A stretch of 64,000 nucleotides of DNA from Pseudomonas sp. CCI4.2 (GTDB taxonomy: Bacteria; Pseudomonadota; Gammaproteobacteria; Pseudomonadales; Pseudomonadaceae). Position 1 is the stretch's first letter. Each line of letters opens with the position of its first letter. The position numbers and the translations under genes are program-made. The notes under the pieces were generated by a model. It had not been told where the DNA came from, ran no database searches, and saw only the letters and a program-made list of their open reading frames with translations. The stretch covers positions 2,200,001 through 2,264,000 of the forward strand of contig NZ_CP133781.1 in the NCBI RefSeq assembly GCF_034350045.1, written 5' to 3'. This document shows positions 38,055 to 47,245 of the stretch, piece by piece.

Positions 38055-39071
38055 TCAGTCGAATACGCCGAAGGTCATGTAGCTGAACCACGAGCGGTCG
38101 CTGTTGTTGCCTTGCGCTTGATGCTGTTCTTCTTCTACCTGATCCTGATTGTCTGGGAGCAGGTCTTTGGGAATTGCATCTTTAGCATCTTGGTATTGCT
38201 TGATCACGTCTTGGTTGGCGCGAGTTTCACCCGGCGGCAGCGGCGCACTGTTTTCGATCAAGCCCAAAGTCGCCTTGGACAGCCACGAGCGGTTGTCCGC
38301 GTCGGAGACTTGCGGCACGAACTGGCCGTCAACCAGACTGGGATGGTTGGGGTAATTCAGCTTGAGGACCTCCAGGCTGGTAGCTGCCAGTTCGTCCAGG
38401 TGCATGCGCTGATAAGACTCGACCATCACTGCCAGGCCATCGCCAACAGCCGGCGTCTCCTGGAAGTTTTCCACCACGTAGCGCCCACGGTTGGCAGCTG
38501 CGACGTAGGCCTGACGGGTCAGGTAGTAGTCGGCAACGTGAATTTCGTAAGCCGCCAGCAGGTTGCGCAAATAAATCATGCGCTGCTTGGCGTCAGGCGA
38601 ATAACGGCTGTTGGGGTAGCGAGCGGTCAACTGCGCGAACTCGTTATAAGAGTCGCGAGCAGCGCCAGGGTCACGTTTGGTCATGTCCAACGGCAGGAAC
38701 CGAGCCAGCAGGCCGACGTCCTGGTCGAATGAAGTCAGACCTTTGAGGTAATAGGCGTAGTCGACGTTGGGGTGTTGCGGGTGCAAACGGATAAAGCGCT
38801 CAGCCGCAGACTTCGCAGCCTCGGGCTCACCGTTTTTATAGTTGGCGTAAATCAACTCGAGCTGTGCCTGGTCGGCATAGCGTCCGAACGGATACCGCGA
38901 CTCCAACGCTTTTAGCTTGTTGGTTGCGCTTGAGTAACTACTGTTGTCCAGGTCGGCCTGCGCCAGCTGGTACAGCTCGACTTCGCTCAGGTTTTCGTCG
39001 ATGACTTCTTTCGACGAACAGGCGGCGGTGAGTGCGAGGATGGCGATCAGCAGCAGGTGTTTCACTTGCAT
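38055..39071 (-). CDS. bamD: Outer-membrane assembly lipoprotein BamD
   Basis: 338 residues from the ATG at 39071 ([20 protein letters not shown]); Cys18 is the lipidation site of the lipobox LTAAC. Five TPR-like repeats follow, with [21 protein letters not shown] and [20 protein letters not shown] typical of BamD/ComL (quoted in part: [13 protein letters not shown]). A Gln/Glu-rich tail extends the C-terminus beyond the E. coli protein. It is an essential part of the BAM complex that inserts beta-barrels. The gene is divergent from rluD. Confidence 0.96.
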   Translation of the reverse strand: MQVKHLLLIAILALTAACSSKEVIDENLSEVELYQLAQADLDNSSYSSATNKLKALESRYPFGRYADQAQLELIYANYKNGEPEAAKSAAERFIRLHPQHPNVDYAYYLKGLTSFDQDVGLLARFLPLDMTKRDPGAARDSYNEFAQLTARYPNSRYSPDAKQRMIYLRNLLAAYEIHVADYYLTRQAYVAAANRGRYVVENFQETPAVGDGLAVMVESYQRMHLDELAATSLEVLKLNYPNHPSLVDGQFVPQVSDADNRSWLSKATLGLIENSAPLPPGETRANQDVIKQYQDAKDAIPKDLLPDNQDQVEEEQHQAQGNNSDRSWFSYMTFGVFD

Positions 39072-39222
39072 GGCGGCTAGCGTCCCTATGACGGCCCGCT
39101 GTCTTGGGCGTGGCCGTCCTGTTATGATTGGCGCCCCGCGGAAACCCCCGGGGCAAAAGACGCCGTATTTAACCACAAGCGCGCAGCCGAAACCAAAGGC
39201 TACGCCGCCTCCTAGTCTGGCC

Positions 39223-40185
39223 ATGTCCGAGAATATAGAACTTAGCGCAGAGGTACCGTCCGAAATGGGTGGTCAACGCCTCGATCAAGTCGCCGCACAA
39301 TTATTCGCTGAGCACTCGCGCTCGCGCCTTTCCGCCTGGATAAAAGACGGCCGCCTGACTGTGGACGGGGCCGTTATACGTCCGCGTGACATCGTGCATG
39401 GCGGTGCTGTTCTGCATCTGACCGCAGAGCAGGAAGCCCAAGGTGAATGGGTGGCGCAGGATATCGAGCTCGATATCGTCTACGAGGACGATCAAATCAT
39501 GGTGATCAACAAACCTTCAGGTTTGGTGGTTCACCCGGCGGCCGGTCATGCCGATGGCACGCTGCTTAATGCTCTACTGCACCACTTTCCAGACATCGTC
39601 AACGTGCCGCGCGCCGGTATCGTGCACCGTCTGGACAAAGACACCACCGGTTTGATGGTGGTTGCCAAGACTATTCAGGCGCAGACCCAGCTTGTCACGC
39701 AGCTGCAAAGCCGCACGGTCAGCCGGATTTACGAATGCATCGTCATCGGTGTCGTTACCGCCGGCGGCAAGATCGACGCGCCGATTGGTCGTCACGGTCA
39801 GCAGCGTCAACGCATGGCGGTCATGGAAGGTGGCAAGCAGGCGGTAAGTCACTACCGTGTACTTGAGCGTTTCCGCTCCCACACCCATGTGCGGGTCAAG
39901 CTGGAAACCGGCCGTACTCACCAGATTCGCGTTCATATGGCACACGTGAACTTCCCGTTGGTCGGAGATCCGGCCTACGGTGGTCGCTTCCGTATTCCAC
40001 CTGCGGCCAGCGTGACCATGGTCGAATCGTTGAAACATTTTCCGCGTCAGGCGCTTCACGCGCGTTTCCTAGAGCTGGATCATCCGACCACCGGTAAGCG
40101 CATGAAGTGGGAATCGCCACTTCCAGACGATTTTGTCTGGCTACTGACGTTGTTGAAGCAGGATCGTGAGGCCTTCATCGGGTGA
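39223..40185 (+). CDS. rluD: 23S rRNA pseudouridine(1911/1915/1917) synthase
   Basis: 320 residues from the ATG at 39223 ([20 protein letters not shown]). An N-terminal S4-like RNA-binding domain ([20 protein letters not shown]) precedes the RluA-type catalytic domain with [11 protein letters not shown], where Asp is catalytic, and [12 protein letters not shown]. It modifies helix 69 of 23S rRNA. The stop overlaps the GTG start of pgeF by 4 bp. Divergence from bamD is conserved in gamma-proteobacteria. Confidence 0.96.
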   Translation: MSENIELSAEVPSEMGGQRLDQVAAQLFAEHSRSRLSAWIKDGRLTVDGAVIRPRDIVHGGAVLHLTAEQEAQGEWVAQDIELDIVYEDDQIMVINKPSGLVVHPAAGHADGTLLNALLHHFPDIVNVPRAGIVHRLDKDTTGLMVVAKTIQAQTQLVTQLQSRTVSRIYECIVIGVVTAGGKIDAPIGRHGQQRQRMAVMEGGKQAVSHYRVLERFRSHTHVRVKLETGRTHQIRVHMAHVNFPLVGDPAYGGRFRIPPAASVTMVESLKHFPRQALHARFLELDHPTTGKRMKWESPLPDDFVWLLTLLKQDREAFIG

Positions 40186-40919
40186 AAGAGTTCGTGACGG
40201 AGTGGTTGATACCTGACTGGCCTGCGCCAGCGAATATCAAATCCTGCGTCACAACCCGTGCGGGCGGTGTCAGTCTGGCGCCGTTCGACAGCTTCAACCT
40301 TGGTGATCATGTTGACGACGATCCTGACGCGGTGGCTGCCAATCGTTTTCGTTTGAAGTCTCACTTGGGTATTCAGCCGGCCTGGCTGAGCCAAGTCCAC
40401 GGTGTCGAGGTCGTTCATGCGGACCCGCGCCGGGTGATCGCCGCTGACGCCAGTTGGACCGACACCCCTCATGTTGCCTGCACCATCATGACGGCCGACT
40501 GTTTGCCGGTGCTGTTTTGCGACCGTTCCGGAACCCGTGTGGCTGCTGCGCATGGCGGATGGCGGGGTTTGGCGGCGGGCATTTTGGAAGCGACGGTTGT
40601 CCAGATGGCGGTACCTGCCAGCGAAATCATCGTATGGCTGGGCCCGGCAATTGGCCCCCAGGCTTTTGAAGTCGGGCCGGAAGTGCGGGAGGCGTTCATT
40701 AGTACGCACCCTGAAACCCTCGACGCTTTTTTACCCAGCGTGAACGACGGTCGCTTCATGGCCGATATTTACGCCTTGGCGCGCCTGCGTTTGGCCGCGT
40801 GCGGAGTGATAGCGGTTTACGGCGGTGGTTTCTGTACGGTCAACGACCCACGCTTCTATTCCTTCCGCCGCAGCGCTCGAGCCGGTCGGTTTGCCTCATT
40901 GGTGTGGATTGATCTGTAA
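40182..40919 (+). CDS. pgeF: Peptidoglycan editing factor PgeF (laccase-domain protein)
   Basis: 245 residues if the GTG at 40182 is used (GTGA overlap with rluD); a GTG at 40194 (TEWLIPDW) is an alternative. The family signatures are TTRAGGVS, LSQVHG, TADCLPV and AAHGGWRGL, with the metal-binding Cys/His residues, and GGGFCTV near the end. YfiH/PgeF hydrolyses mis-incorporated L-Ser or Gly-containing muropeptides; older annotations call it polyphenol oxidase. The rluD-pgeF-clpB order is conserved. Confidence 0.93.
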   Translation: MKEFVTEWLIPDWPAPANIKSCVTTRAGGVSLAPFDSFNLGDHVDDDPDAVAANRFRLKSHLGIQPAWLSQVHGVEVVHADPRRVIAADASWTDTPHVACTIMTADCLPVLFCDRSGTRVAAAHGGWRGLAAGILEATVVQMAVPASEIIVWLGPAIGPQAFEVGPEVREAFISTHPETLDAFLPSVNDGRFMADIYALARLRLAACGVIAVYGGGFCTVNDPRFYSFRRSARAGRFASLVWIDL

Positions 40920-40942
40920 TTGTCGGCACCACCTTCTTTAGG

Positions 40943-41015
40943 GGCCAACTTGTTGGCGAGGCGCCTGAGCGGAAACAAGCAATAAGACTTTTCGCCAACA
41001 CGTTGGCTCCTACAG
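40943..41015. repeat. REP-type inverted repeat
   Basis: GCCAACTTGTTGGCGAG at one end and TCGCCAACACGTTGGCTCCT at the other, facing each other. This is the same doublet as at 13977-14047. It lies between pgeF and the clpB promoter. Confidence 0.75.
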
Positions 41016-41080
41016 ATTAGTAACGCCTGAGCGGCTACGCTCACTCCACTTAATAGCTGACCTGCATCAATCAAACTGCG

Positions 41081-41108
41081 CTTGAATACTGCAAAATCGA
41101 CCACATCT
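41081..41108 (+). promoter_or_regulatory. Sigma-32 (heat shock) promoter of clpB
   Basis: CTTGAAT, 13-bp spacer, CCACATCT closely match the heat-shock consensus CTTGAAA-N13-CCCCATNT. It lies 70 bp upstream of clpB, a classic RpoH target. Confidence 0.75.
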
Positions 41109-41178
41109 TATGGGCTATCTGGCAGGTTTTCTTTATAGGTGTGTCCATCGCTCCGGCCTGCTCAAAGGAAGGTGACTA

Positions 41179-43743
41179 ATGCGTATAGACCGATTAACCA
41201 GCAAATTGCAGTTGGCGTTATCTGATTCCCAATCGTTGGCGGTGGGCCTGGACCATCCAGCCATCGAGCCCGCACATTTAATGCAAGCGCTGCTTGAACA
41301 GCAAGGCGGCACCCTCAAGCCGCTGCTGATGCAAGTTGGCTTCGACGTTAATAGTTTCCGTAAAGAGTTGAGCAAAGAACTCGACCATCTGCCAAAAATC
41401 CAAAACCCAACGGGCGACGTCAATATGTCGCAGGATTTGGCGCGCCTGTTCAATCAGGCTGATCGGTTGGCTCAGCAGAAGGGCGATCAGTTCATTTCCA
41501 GTGAGCTGGTGTTGCTGGCAGCGATGGAAGACAACAGCAAGCTCGGCAAACTGTTGCTTGGCCAGGGCGTCAGCAAAAAGGCGCTTGAGAACGCTATCAG
41601 CAACCTGCGTGGCGGCGAGGCAGTGAATGACTCCAATGTTGAGGAGTCGCGTCAGGCGTTAGACAAATACACGGTTGACCTGACCAAGCGTGCTGAAGAA
41701 GGCAAACTTGACCCGGTGATCGGACGTGACGACGAGATTCGTCGGACCATTCAGGTGCTGCAACGTCGTACCAAGAACAACCCGGTGCTGATTGGTGAGC
41801 CAGGGGTGGGTAAGACCGCCATTGTTGAAGGACTGGCTCAGCGCATCATTAACGGCGAAGTGCCGGACGGCCTCAAGGGCAAGCGTGTGTTGTCGTTAGA
41901 CATGGGCGCGCTGATCGCCGGTGCCAAGTTCCGTGGCGAGTTCGAAGAGCGTTTAAAGGCATTGCTTAACGAGCTGTCGAAACAGGAAGGTCAAATCATC
42001 CTGTTCATTGATGAGCTGCACACCATGGTCGGTGCCGGTAAAGGCGAAGGCGCGATGGATGCGGGCAACATGCTCAAGCCTGCCTTGGCGCGCGGTGAAC
42101 TGCACTGTGTCGGCGCGACCACGCTCAATGAGTACCGCCAATATATAGAGAAGGATGCAGCCCTCGAACGGCGCTTCCAGAAAGTCCTGGTAGAAGAGCC
42201 GAGCGAAGAAGACACCATCGCCATTCTGCGTGGCTTGAAAGAACGCTACGAGGTCCACCATAAAGTTGCGATTACCGACGGCGCGATCATTGCGGCGGCC
42301 AAACTGAGCCATCGCTATATCACTGACCGGCAGTTGCCGGATAAAGCCATTGACCTCATCGACGAAGCCGCCAGCCGTATTCGCATGGAAATCGATTCCA
42401 AGCCGGAAGTGCTCGATCGTCTGGAGCGGCGTCTGATTCAACTGAAGGTTGAATCCCAGGCGCTAAGAAAAGAAGACGATGAGGCGGCGATCAAGCGTCT
42501 TGAAAAGCTTCAGGAAGAAATCAATCGGCTTGAGCGTGAGTACGCTGACCTAGAAGAAATCTGGACCGCTGAAAAAGCTGAGGTCCAAGGTTCTGCGCAG
42601 ATCCAGCAGAAAATCGAACAGTCGCGTCAGGAGTTGGAAGCCGCGCGTCGTCGAGGTGATTTGAATCGCATGGCTGAATTGCAGTACGGGATCATCCCGG
42701 ACCTGGAGCGCAGCCTGCAAATGGTCGATCAGCACGGCAAAAGCGAAAACCAATTGCTGCGCAGTAAGGTTACCGAAGAAGAGATTGCCGAGGTCGTGTC
42801 CAAATGGACCGGTATTCCGGTGTCGAAAATGCTCGAAGGCGAGCGCGACAAGTTGTTGAAGATGGAAAGCTTGCTGCACCAGCGCGTTATCGGTCAGGAC
42901 GAAGCGGTGATCGCGGTCTCCAACGCGGTACGTCGATCCCGTGCCGGACTTTCCGACCCGGATCGCCCGAGCGGCTCGTTCATGTTCCTCGGCCCAACGG
43001 GTGTAGGTAAGACGGAGCTGTGTAAAGCGCTGGCAGAATTCTTGTTCGACACCGAAGAGGCCATGGTGCGCATCGACATGTCCGAGTTTATGGAGAAACA
43101 CTCCGTTGCTCGACTGATCGGCGCACCTCCAGGGTATGTGGGTTATGAAGAGGGCGGCTACCTGACCGAAGCCGTTCGCCGTAAGCCGTATTCAGTGATC
43201 CTGCTGGATGAAGTCGAGAAGGCCCACCCTGATGTGTTCAACGTGTTGCTGCAGGTGCTTGAAGACGGTCGCTTGACTGACAGCCATGGTAGGACTGTGG
43301 ATTTCCGCAACACCGTGATCGTGATGACCTCGAACTTGGGCTCGGCACAGATCCAAGACTTGGTAGGTGACCGCGAGGCGCAACATGCCGCCGTGATGGA
43401 TGCCGTCAGTTCGCACTTCCGCCCGGAGTTTGTGAACCGTATCGATGAAGTCGTGGTGTTCGAGCCGTTGGCGCGTGATCAGATTGCCGGAATTGCCAAT
43501 ATTCAGTTGGGTCGCCTGCGTGGGCGCCTGGCTGAGCGCGAACTGAAGCTGGAGTTGAGCGACGAAGCGTTAGATAAGTTGATCGCGGTGGGCTACGACC
43601 CGGTGTATGGCGCACGGCCTCTTAAACGTGCGATACAGCGCTGGATCGAAAACCCGTTGGCGCAGCTGATTCTGTCCGGTCGCTTCCTGCCCGGCGCTAG
43701 CGTGACCGGCACGGTGGTCAACGACGAGATTGTTTTCGGCTGA
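41179..43743 (+). CDS. clpB: Protein disaggregase ClpB
   Basis: 854 residues, standard length. Order: Clp N-domain ([20 protein letters not shown]), NBD1 with Walker A GEPGVGKT, a coiled-coil middle domain (about residues 410-530), and NBD2 with Walker A GPTGVGKT and the pore loop GYVGYEEGG. It resolubilises aggregates with DnaK. AAGGAAGG precedes the ATG. Transcription is probably from the heat-shock promoter at 41081, and a strong terminator follows. Confidence 0.98.
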   Translation: MRIDRLTSKLQLALSDSQSLAVGLDHPAIEPAHLMQALLEQQGGTLKPLLMQVGFDVNSFRKELSKELDHLPKIQNPTGDVNMSQDLARLFNQADRLAQQKGDQFISSELVLLAAMEDNSKLGKLLLGQGVSKKALENAISNLRGGEAVNDSNVEESRQALDKYTVDLTKRAEEGKLDPVIGRDDEIRRTIQVLQRRTKNNPVLIGEPGVGKTAIVEGLAQRIINGEVPDGLKGKRVLSLDMGALIAGAKFRGEFEERLKALLNELSKQEGQIILFIDELHTMVGAGKGEGAMDAGNMLKPALARGELHCVGATTLNEYRQYIEKDAALERRFQKVLVEEPSEEDTIAILRGLKERYEVHHKVAITDGAIIAAAKLSHRYITDRQLPDKAIDLIDEAASRIRMEIDSKPEVLDRLERRLIQLKVESQALRKEDDEAAIKRLEKLQEEINRLEREYADLEEIWTAEKAEVQGSAQIQQKIEQSRQELEAARRRGDLNRMAELQYGIIPDLERSLQMVDQHGKSENQLLRSKVTEEEIAEVVSKWTGIPVSKMLEGERDKLLKMESLLHQRVIGQDEAVIAVSNAVRRSRAGLSDPDRPSGSFMFLGPTGVGKTELCKALAEFLFDTEEAMVRIDMSEFMEKHSVARLIGAPPGYVGYEEGGYLTEAVRRKPYSVILLDEVEKAHPDVFNVLLQVLEDGRLTDSHGRTVDFRNTVIVMTSNLGSAQIQDLVGDREAQHAAVMDAVSSHFRPEFVNRIDEVVVFEPLARDQIAGIANIQLGRLRGRLAERELKLELSDEALDKLIAVGYDPVYGARPLKRAIQRWIENPLAQLILSGRFLPGASVTGTVVNDEIVFG

Positions 43744-43772
43744 TCGGATCACGGTTCAGCTCTCTATAAGCT

Positions 43773-43800
43773 AAGGCCCTCTCGATGAGGGCCTTTTTTC
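43773..43800 (+). terminator. Rho-independent terminator after clpB
   Basis: A perfect 9-bp stem (AAGGCCCTC/GAGGGCCTT), a TCGAT loop and a six-T run. Confidence 0.92.
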
Positions 43801-43898
43801 TACGTAAAGCTTTTTAGGGTAAGAAACCGCGATTTTGAGCGATCTCACCGTTGAGTGGAAAAAAACGCAAATCATTGTCTTAAATGCAGTTTTAAGGG

Positions 43899-43926
43899 TT
43901 GACAGTCTTTTTTAAAATTGTAGAAT
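43899..43926 (+). promoter_or_regulatory. Strong sigma-70 promoter of the tRNA cluster
   Basis: Perfect TTGACA, 16 bp, TAGAAT, then a GC-rich discriminator (AGCGCGCCTC) of the kind that makes stable-RNA promoters sensitive to ppGpp. It is about 105 bp before tRNA-Asn. Confidence 0.75.
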
Positions 43927-44032
43927 AGCGCGCCTCAGAGATGCTAACGCAGCGATGCGAAAGGGTCAAAAAGGCTGAAATTAGTAGTTAATTCAGCGAT
44001 GTAGTTGTAAAGTTGCGTCTGAAATCGATAGT

Positions 44033-44108
44033 TCCGCGATAGCTCAGTTGGTAGAGCAAATGACTGTTAATCATTGGGTCCCTGGTTCGAGTCCAGGTCG
44101 TGGAGCCA
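44033..44108 (+). tRNA. tRNA-Asn (GUU)
   Basis: 76 nt including encoded CCA. The cloverleaf is complete; acceptor TCCGCGA pairs with TCGTGGA (one G-U). The anticodon loop CTGTTAA gives GTT. Confidence 0.95.
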
Positions 44109-44131
44109 CTTAATTCTAGATGTAGCCATAT

Positions 44132-44208
44132 CGGGGTATAGCGCAGTCCGGTAGCGCGCCTGCTTTGGGAGCAGGATGTCAGGAGTTCGAATCCCCTTAC
44201 CCCGACCA
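44132..44208 (+). tRNA. tRNA-Pro (UGG), copy 1
   Basis: 77 nt including CCA. Acceptor CGGGGTA pairs with TACCCCG. The anticodon stem CCTGC/GCAGG closes the loop TTTGGGA, giving TGG. It is identical to the second copy at 44387. Confidence 0.95.
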
Positions 44209-44213
44209 TTTTT

Positions 44214-44289
44214 GGGTCGTTAGCTCAGTTGGTAGAGCAGTTGGCTTTTAACCAATTGGTCGTAGGTTCGAATCCCACACGACCCACCA
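44214..44289 (+). tRNA. tRNA-Lys (UUU)
   Basis: 76 nt including CCA. Acceptor GGGTCGT pairs with ACGACCC, and the anticodon loop CTTTTAA gives TTT. Confidence 0.95.
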
Positions 44290-44349
44290 TTTTCTGCCGG
44301 GTGTACCGGGCTGAATCTTAGGGAGTGATGCCAAAAGCATCACCCAATT

Positions 44350-44379
44350 AAAAGGCGCCTTTTTACGGGGTGCCTTTTT
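44350..44379 (+). terminator. Terminator between tRNA-Lys and the second tRNA-Pro
   Basis: AAAAGGCGCC pairs with GGTGCCTTTT (one G-T pair) and ends in a T-run. It ends the Asn-Pro-Lys unit, so the second tRNA-Pro must be read through or use its own promoter. Confidence 0.75.
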
Positions 44380-44386
44380 GTATCAC

Positions 44387-44463
44387 CGGGGTATAGCGCA
44401 GTCCGGTAGCGCGCCTGCTTTGGGAGCAGGATGTCAGGAGTTCGAATCCCCTTACCCCGACCA
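44387..44463 (+). tRNA. tRNA-Pro (UGG), copy 2
   Basis: 77 nt including CCA, identical base for base to copy 1. It begins only 7 bp after the terminator at 44350-44379 and is followed by its own terminator. Confidence 0.95.
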
Positions 44464-44529
44464 TTTTCTACTCATGTTGTTATGGGTTTGAAGATACAGG
44501 CCAGATGCTCCGCGCATCGAAGCCAAATG

Positions 44530-44558
44530 AAAAAAGCGTCCTTCGGGACGCTTTTTTT
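44530..44558 (+). terminator. Terminator after the second tRNA-Pro
   Basis: A perfect 12-bp stem (AAAAAAGCGTCC/GGACGCTTTTTT) with a TTCG tetraloop and a T-run. Confidence 0.92.
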
Positions 44559-44576
44559 ATGCCTGAAATAAACGAA

Positions 44577-44754
44577 TCCGTGGGATCAAACGTGTTCGCG
44601 AAGCGGCATGCCTGAGACACCGCTTTGTTTTTTTCCCGAATGAATTCGGTCCCACTGATAACCGCGCTCACAAATCCGTGGGACCGAATTTATTCGGGAA
44701 GCTTTGCATCTGTTTCATCACATTGACCGCCTCGCCAACACGTTGGCTCTACAA
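44577..44754. repeat. REP-type repeat cluster
   Basis: A chain of CCGTGGGATCAAACGTGTTC, TTCCCGAATGAATTCGGTCC, a second CCGTGGGACCGAATTTATTC unit and TCGCCAACACGTTGGCTCTA. Both motif types of the window's repeat family are combined. The 300 bp between the tRNAs and the DUF3094 gene hold only this cluster and the preceding terminator. Confidence 0.75.
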
Positions 44755-44770
44755 CGGCTCGTGCAAGCCT

Positions 44771-44944
44771 TCAGAGCGCCATGTAACTCAACAAGCGGCT
44801 CAGCAGGCCCAAACCAACCGTGACCGCCACTACCACGATAAGAAGCAGCCACGGCCGGAAAGGCTTGCGCTCGACTCGGTGTTGGGACGTTTGCAGGTAT
44901 TCTTCGACACGTTGTTGGTCATCAGGGTTTAGGCGGCTGGTCAT
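44771..44944 (-). CDS. DUF3094 family small membrane protein
   Basis: 57 residues read by hand: MTSRLNPDDQQRVEEYLQTS, then RVERKPFRPWLLLIVVVAVT and VGLGLLSRLLSYMAL. The cytoplasmic N-terminus and a single C-terminal transmembrane helix are typical of the DUF3094 family of Pseudomonas and relatives. GAGG lies eight bases upstream of the ATG. It starts 36 bp after the MOSC gene, so DUF1780-MOSC-DUF3094 probably form one operon. Function is unknown. Confidence 0.85.
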   Translation of the reverse strand: MTSRLNPDDQQRVEEYLQTSQHRVERKPFRPWLLLIVVVAVTVGLGLLSRLLSYMAL

Positions 44945-44980
44945 GTGAGCCTCATTGGATAATGAAACGCGCGGGTAAAG

Positions 44981-45490
44981 TCAGGTGTGGATGAATTCCA
45001 GTGGTTCAACGCTGAGTGTATCGTCCAGGCGGATGATTCCGCTTTGTAGCACCCGCGCCGTAATTCCGCCATGGCCGCGTACAGCTTGAAAGGTGCCGTG
45101 GCCAAGTCGATGCTCAAGCCGAGCGCAAGGTTGGCACCATCCCGTGGTTTCCAGAATCGCCTGGCCGACCTTGAAGCGTCGGCCCTTGAGACTGAACAGG
45201 TTGATGCCACTGATCACCAAGTTGCGCCGTAGGTCTTGCGGCACGATGGGATTGTCGTCGGCGCGGCTCAGCAACGAACTGACCACGGCCAGGTGCTCCC
45301 ATTGAATTAACGTCACTTGCCGCGCGTTACGCGGGCCAGGCCGTGAGTGATCACCGGTCAGCCCAGCTTCGCGGCGCGCCTCCACGGCGTCCAGCACGGT
45401 CATATCGAGGCGCGACTCAGGTCGCACGCCAATCCAGCGCACACGGCCCTGTTGAGGCACGTCGGCAAGCAGTTCCTGCAAGGGACTCAT
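44981..45490 (-). CDS. MOSC domain protein
   Basis: 169 residues. The MOSC (molybdenum cofactor sulfurase C-terminal) fold is indicated by GLTGDHSRPGPRNARQVTLI, RRNLVISGINL and GWCQPCARLE, where the Cys would bind Moco or persulfide. It may handle sulfur or molybdenum-cofactor-linked reduction of N-hydroxylated compounds (YiiM-like), but the substrate is unknown. The start overlaps the DUF1780 gene stop by 4 bp (ATGA). Confidence 0.88.
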   Translation of the reverse strand: MSPLQELLADVPQQGRVRWIGVRPESRLDMTVLDAVEARREAGLTGDHSRPGPRNARQVTLIQWEHLAVVSSLLSRADDNPIVPQDLRRNLVISGINLFSLKGRRFKVGQAILETTGWCQPCARLEHRLGHGTFQAVRGHGGITARVLQSGIIRLDDTLSVEPLEFIHT

Positions 45491-46116
45491 AGGCTGATGC
45501 CCACATCAAAGACCACGCTGCGACCGAGGTTAGTTCGCAAGAAATCCGGTGCGTCGGGATGCGCAAACAACACACGAGCGAACGTCGGCCCGACCAATGA
45601 CAATGAGCGCCAGCCTTGGCGCAGGTATTCAGTCGGGGGTGGGAAGTGGCTGTTCAAGTCCAGCACTTCACGCTTGAGGCTGGCAAACGCAATGATGTCC
45701 AACTCCCCGAGGTCTAGCCCGCGTTCGCGGTAGTTGTGGGCTTTTTTGCGTAACGTCGGCGCCAGACGCTGCAGTAATTCTGGCGCGGAGATGCGTTTAG
45801 GTTTCGCTTCACGGCGCACCAGTTGGCTCAACGAAAAGGCGCTGCGCCGCCGTTGTAACTCTTCACGCCATTCATCGTTCAAGCGTCGACCTTCATCAAG
45901 CACAAAAAACACCTCAAAACTGGCATCGCGAAACAACACGTCGGGTGGCTCTTGCCCTGCTGGGGTGAAGTCTTCGTTGCGGTGCGCAATGTTCAGGCCT
46001 TGCAACAACCGCTGACAAACCCAGCGCTCACGCTCCCACTTGCGCGCATTGGAAAGAAATGCGTTGGCTTGTTCGGCCTGAATCGTGAGCAGGCGTAAGT
46101 AGTCTGAGTCATCCAT
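45487..46116 (-). CDS. DUF1780 family protein
   Basis: 209 residues, soluble, rich in Arg and Glu: MDDSDYLRLLTIQAEQANAF, then RKWERERWVCQRLL and ALLQRLAP-like helical parts (SAPELLQRLAPTLRKK). The pattern EVFFVLDEGRRLNDEWREEL matches the DUF1780 family, conserved in Pseudomonas. Structural work has suggested similarity to nucleases, but no activity is established as far as I know. It overlaps the MOSC gene by 4 bp. Confidence 0.85.
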   Translation of the reverse strand: MDDSDYLRLLTIQAEQANAFLSNARKWERERWVCQRLLQGLNIAHRNEDFTPAGQEPPDVLFRDASFEVFFVLDEGRRLNDEWREELQRRRSAFSLSQLVRREAKPKRISAPELLQRLAPTLRKKAHNYRERGLDLGELDIIAFASLKREVLDLNSHFPPPTEYLRQGWRSLSLVGPTFARVLFAHPDAPDFLRTNLGRSVVFDVGISL

Positions 46117-46277
46117 AGGCCAAGCTTAGCGTTCAAAGTGTGATGACTGGAAGGAAGAATGAGGAGGTGTAGACTTTGGAGCATGATTTAGCGCCGACCG
46201 GCTAAGTGCGATCTTGGCGCGCGGCGTGGTAACGAATTTCTCCTCGATACAACGAAACTGAAAACATGGAGATCTAA

Positions 46278-46319
46278 GTGAACATTGACATCGTTTTCCT
46301 GCCCGGTATCGCACCATGA
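46278..46319 (+). CDS. Possible 13-codon leader ORF before the CbiM-like gene
   Basis: GTG AAC ATT ... encodes MNIDIVFLPGIAP and stops at a TGA that overlaps the ATG of the next gene by 4 bp. GGAG is placed 6 bp before the GTG, while the CbiM-like ATG itself has no clear Shine-Dalgarno. It may serve for translational coupling. It is too short to support by composition. Confidence 0.3.
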   Translation: MNIDIVFLPGIAP

Positions 46320-47014
46320 TCAGTGCTCAAGTGCTCTCCCCAGAAACCATGACCGTTGGTTGGTTGCTCTATGTGCCGGTGGTGCTGTGGGCAATATGGC
46401 GCACGCCTTGGGTCGAGTTGTTCACCGATAACCGCCGGCAACATTTGTTTTACGGCACGGTGTTCGCGCTGTTTTTGCTATGGCTAGTGCGTCGGGATTT
46501 CGACACCGGCGTGTCGTATCACTTTATCGGCATGACCGCCGTCACCCTGCTGCTGGATTGGCCGCTGGCGGTTGTCGGTGGGCTGCTGGCGCAATTGGGG
46601 CTGTTGCTGCTCGGGCGGCAGGACCTTGGCGCATTGGGCGTGAATGGTCTGTTGCTGATCGTCCTGCCGGTGTTAGTGACCGAAGCGTGCGCCCTGCTGG
46701 TAGAGCGCGCACGGCCAAAAAATCCCTTCGTGTACATCTACTGCTCAGGTTTTTTAGCCGCAGCGATATCTGCTTTGCTGTGCCTGCTGCTGGGGTTGGT
46801 CGTGCTGTGGTTCGACGGGTTGTTTGCGATGCCGTTTTGGCTAGAGGACTTTGTCGGGTACTTGTGGCTGATCATTTTCCCCGAGGCCTTCATCAACGGT
46901 ATGGTGGTCAGCGCGTTGGTGGTGTTTTGCCCTGAATGGCTTGAGACATTCAACCGTACCCGGTACTTGTCTGCGCCGTGGAACGAGGAGGGGCCGTCCA
47001 AGGGCGACCGCTGA
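46316..47014 (+). CDS. CbiM-like energy-coupling-factor membrane component
   Basis: 232 residues with 6-7 transmembrane helices (VGWLLYVPVVLWAIWR, YGTVFALFLLWLVRRDF, FIGMTAVTLLLDWPLA). The helix SYHFIGMTAVTLLLDWPLAV and the IIFPEAFINGMVVSALVVF segment resemble the CbiM/ECF S-component fold (quoted in part: FPEAFINGMVVSALV). Such proteins import Co2+, Ni2+ or vitamins with EcfA/EcfT, but none of these partners is in the window. The typical N-terminal MHI metal-binding start is absent, so the substrate is uncertain. It is convergent with yacG. Confidence 0.75.
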   Translation: MISAQVLSPETMTVGWLLYVPVVLWAIWRTPWVELFTDNRRQHLFYGTVFALFLLWLVRRDFDTGVSYHFIGMTAVTLLLDWPLAVVGGLLAQLGLLLLGRQDLGALGVNGLLLIVLPVLVTEACALLVERARPKNPFVYIYCSGFLAAAISALLCLLLGLVVLWFDGLFAMPFWLEDFVGYLWLIIFPEAFINGMVVSALVVFCPEWLETFNRTRYLSAPWNEEGPSKGDR

Positions 47015-47039
47015 TCGTTGCAAACCAGCGGTCGTGCCC
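47002..47039. terminator. Hairpin at the end of the CbiM-like gene
   Basis: CGACCGCTG (47005-47013) pairs with CAGCGGTCG (47026-47034), extended by GGG/CCC. It overlaps the last codons of the CbiM-like gene and precedes the convergent yacG stop. There is no T-run, so termination strength is unclear. Confidence 0.5.
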
Positions 47040-47041
47040 CA

Positions 47042-47245
47042 TCAATGTTCGCGGGACGGGAAGTCGCCGGAGAACGATTCGTCTTCTGCGTCCGGACTCA
47101 CTGGAATCGCGTGTTCTTCTGAGGCCCATGCGCCTAAATCAATCAACTTGCAGCGATCAGAGCAAAACGGCCGGAAGGTGCTAGTAGCGCTCCATTCCAC
47201 AGGAGCGCCACAGGTAGGGCATTCGACGGTCAAGGGCTGGCTCAT
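47042..47245 (-). CDS. yacG: DNA gyrase inhibitor YacG
   Basis: 67 residues from the ATG at 47245 ([19 protein letters not shown]). Four zinc-binding cysteines are at positions 9, 12, 28 and 32 (CPTC and CSDRC). The C-terminal acidic tail contacts GyrB in the E. coli protein. It overlaps coaE by 4 bp (ATGA), the last gene of pilB-pilC-pilD-coaE-yacG. Confidence 0.95.
   Translation of the reverse strand: MSQPLTVECPTCGAPVEWSATSTFRPFCSDRCKLIDLGAWASEEHAIPVSPDAEDESFSGDFPSREH

Noticed and set aside
38112..38732. 206-codon plus-strand frame over bamD
   Set aside because: BamD is full length with its lipobox on the other strand; the overlapping frame has no recognisable features.
44033..44463. Integrated element at the tRNA cluster
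   Set aside because: No integrase or direct repeat of a tRNA 3' end with foreign DNA between the copies; only a short duplicated tRNA-Pro.
44577..44754. CRISPR-like array of short repeats
   Set aside because: Units are palindromic, of two classes, irregularly spaced and match other intergenic sites. There are no cas genes.
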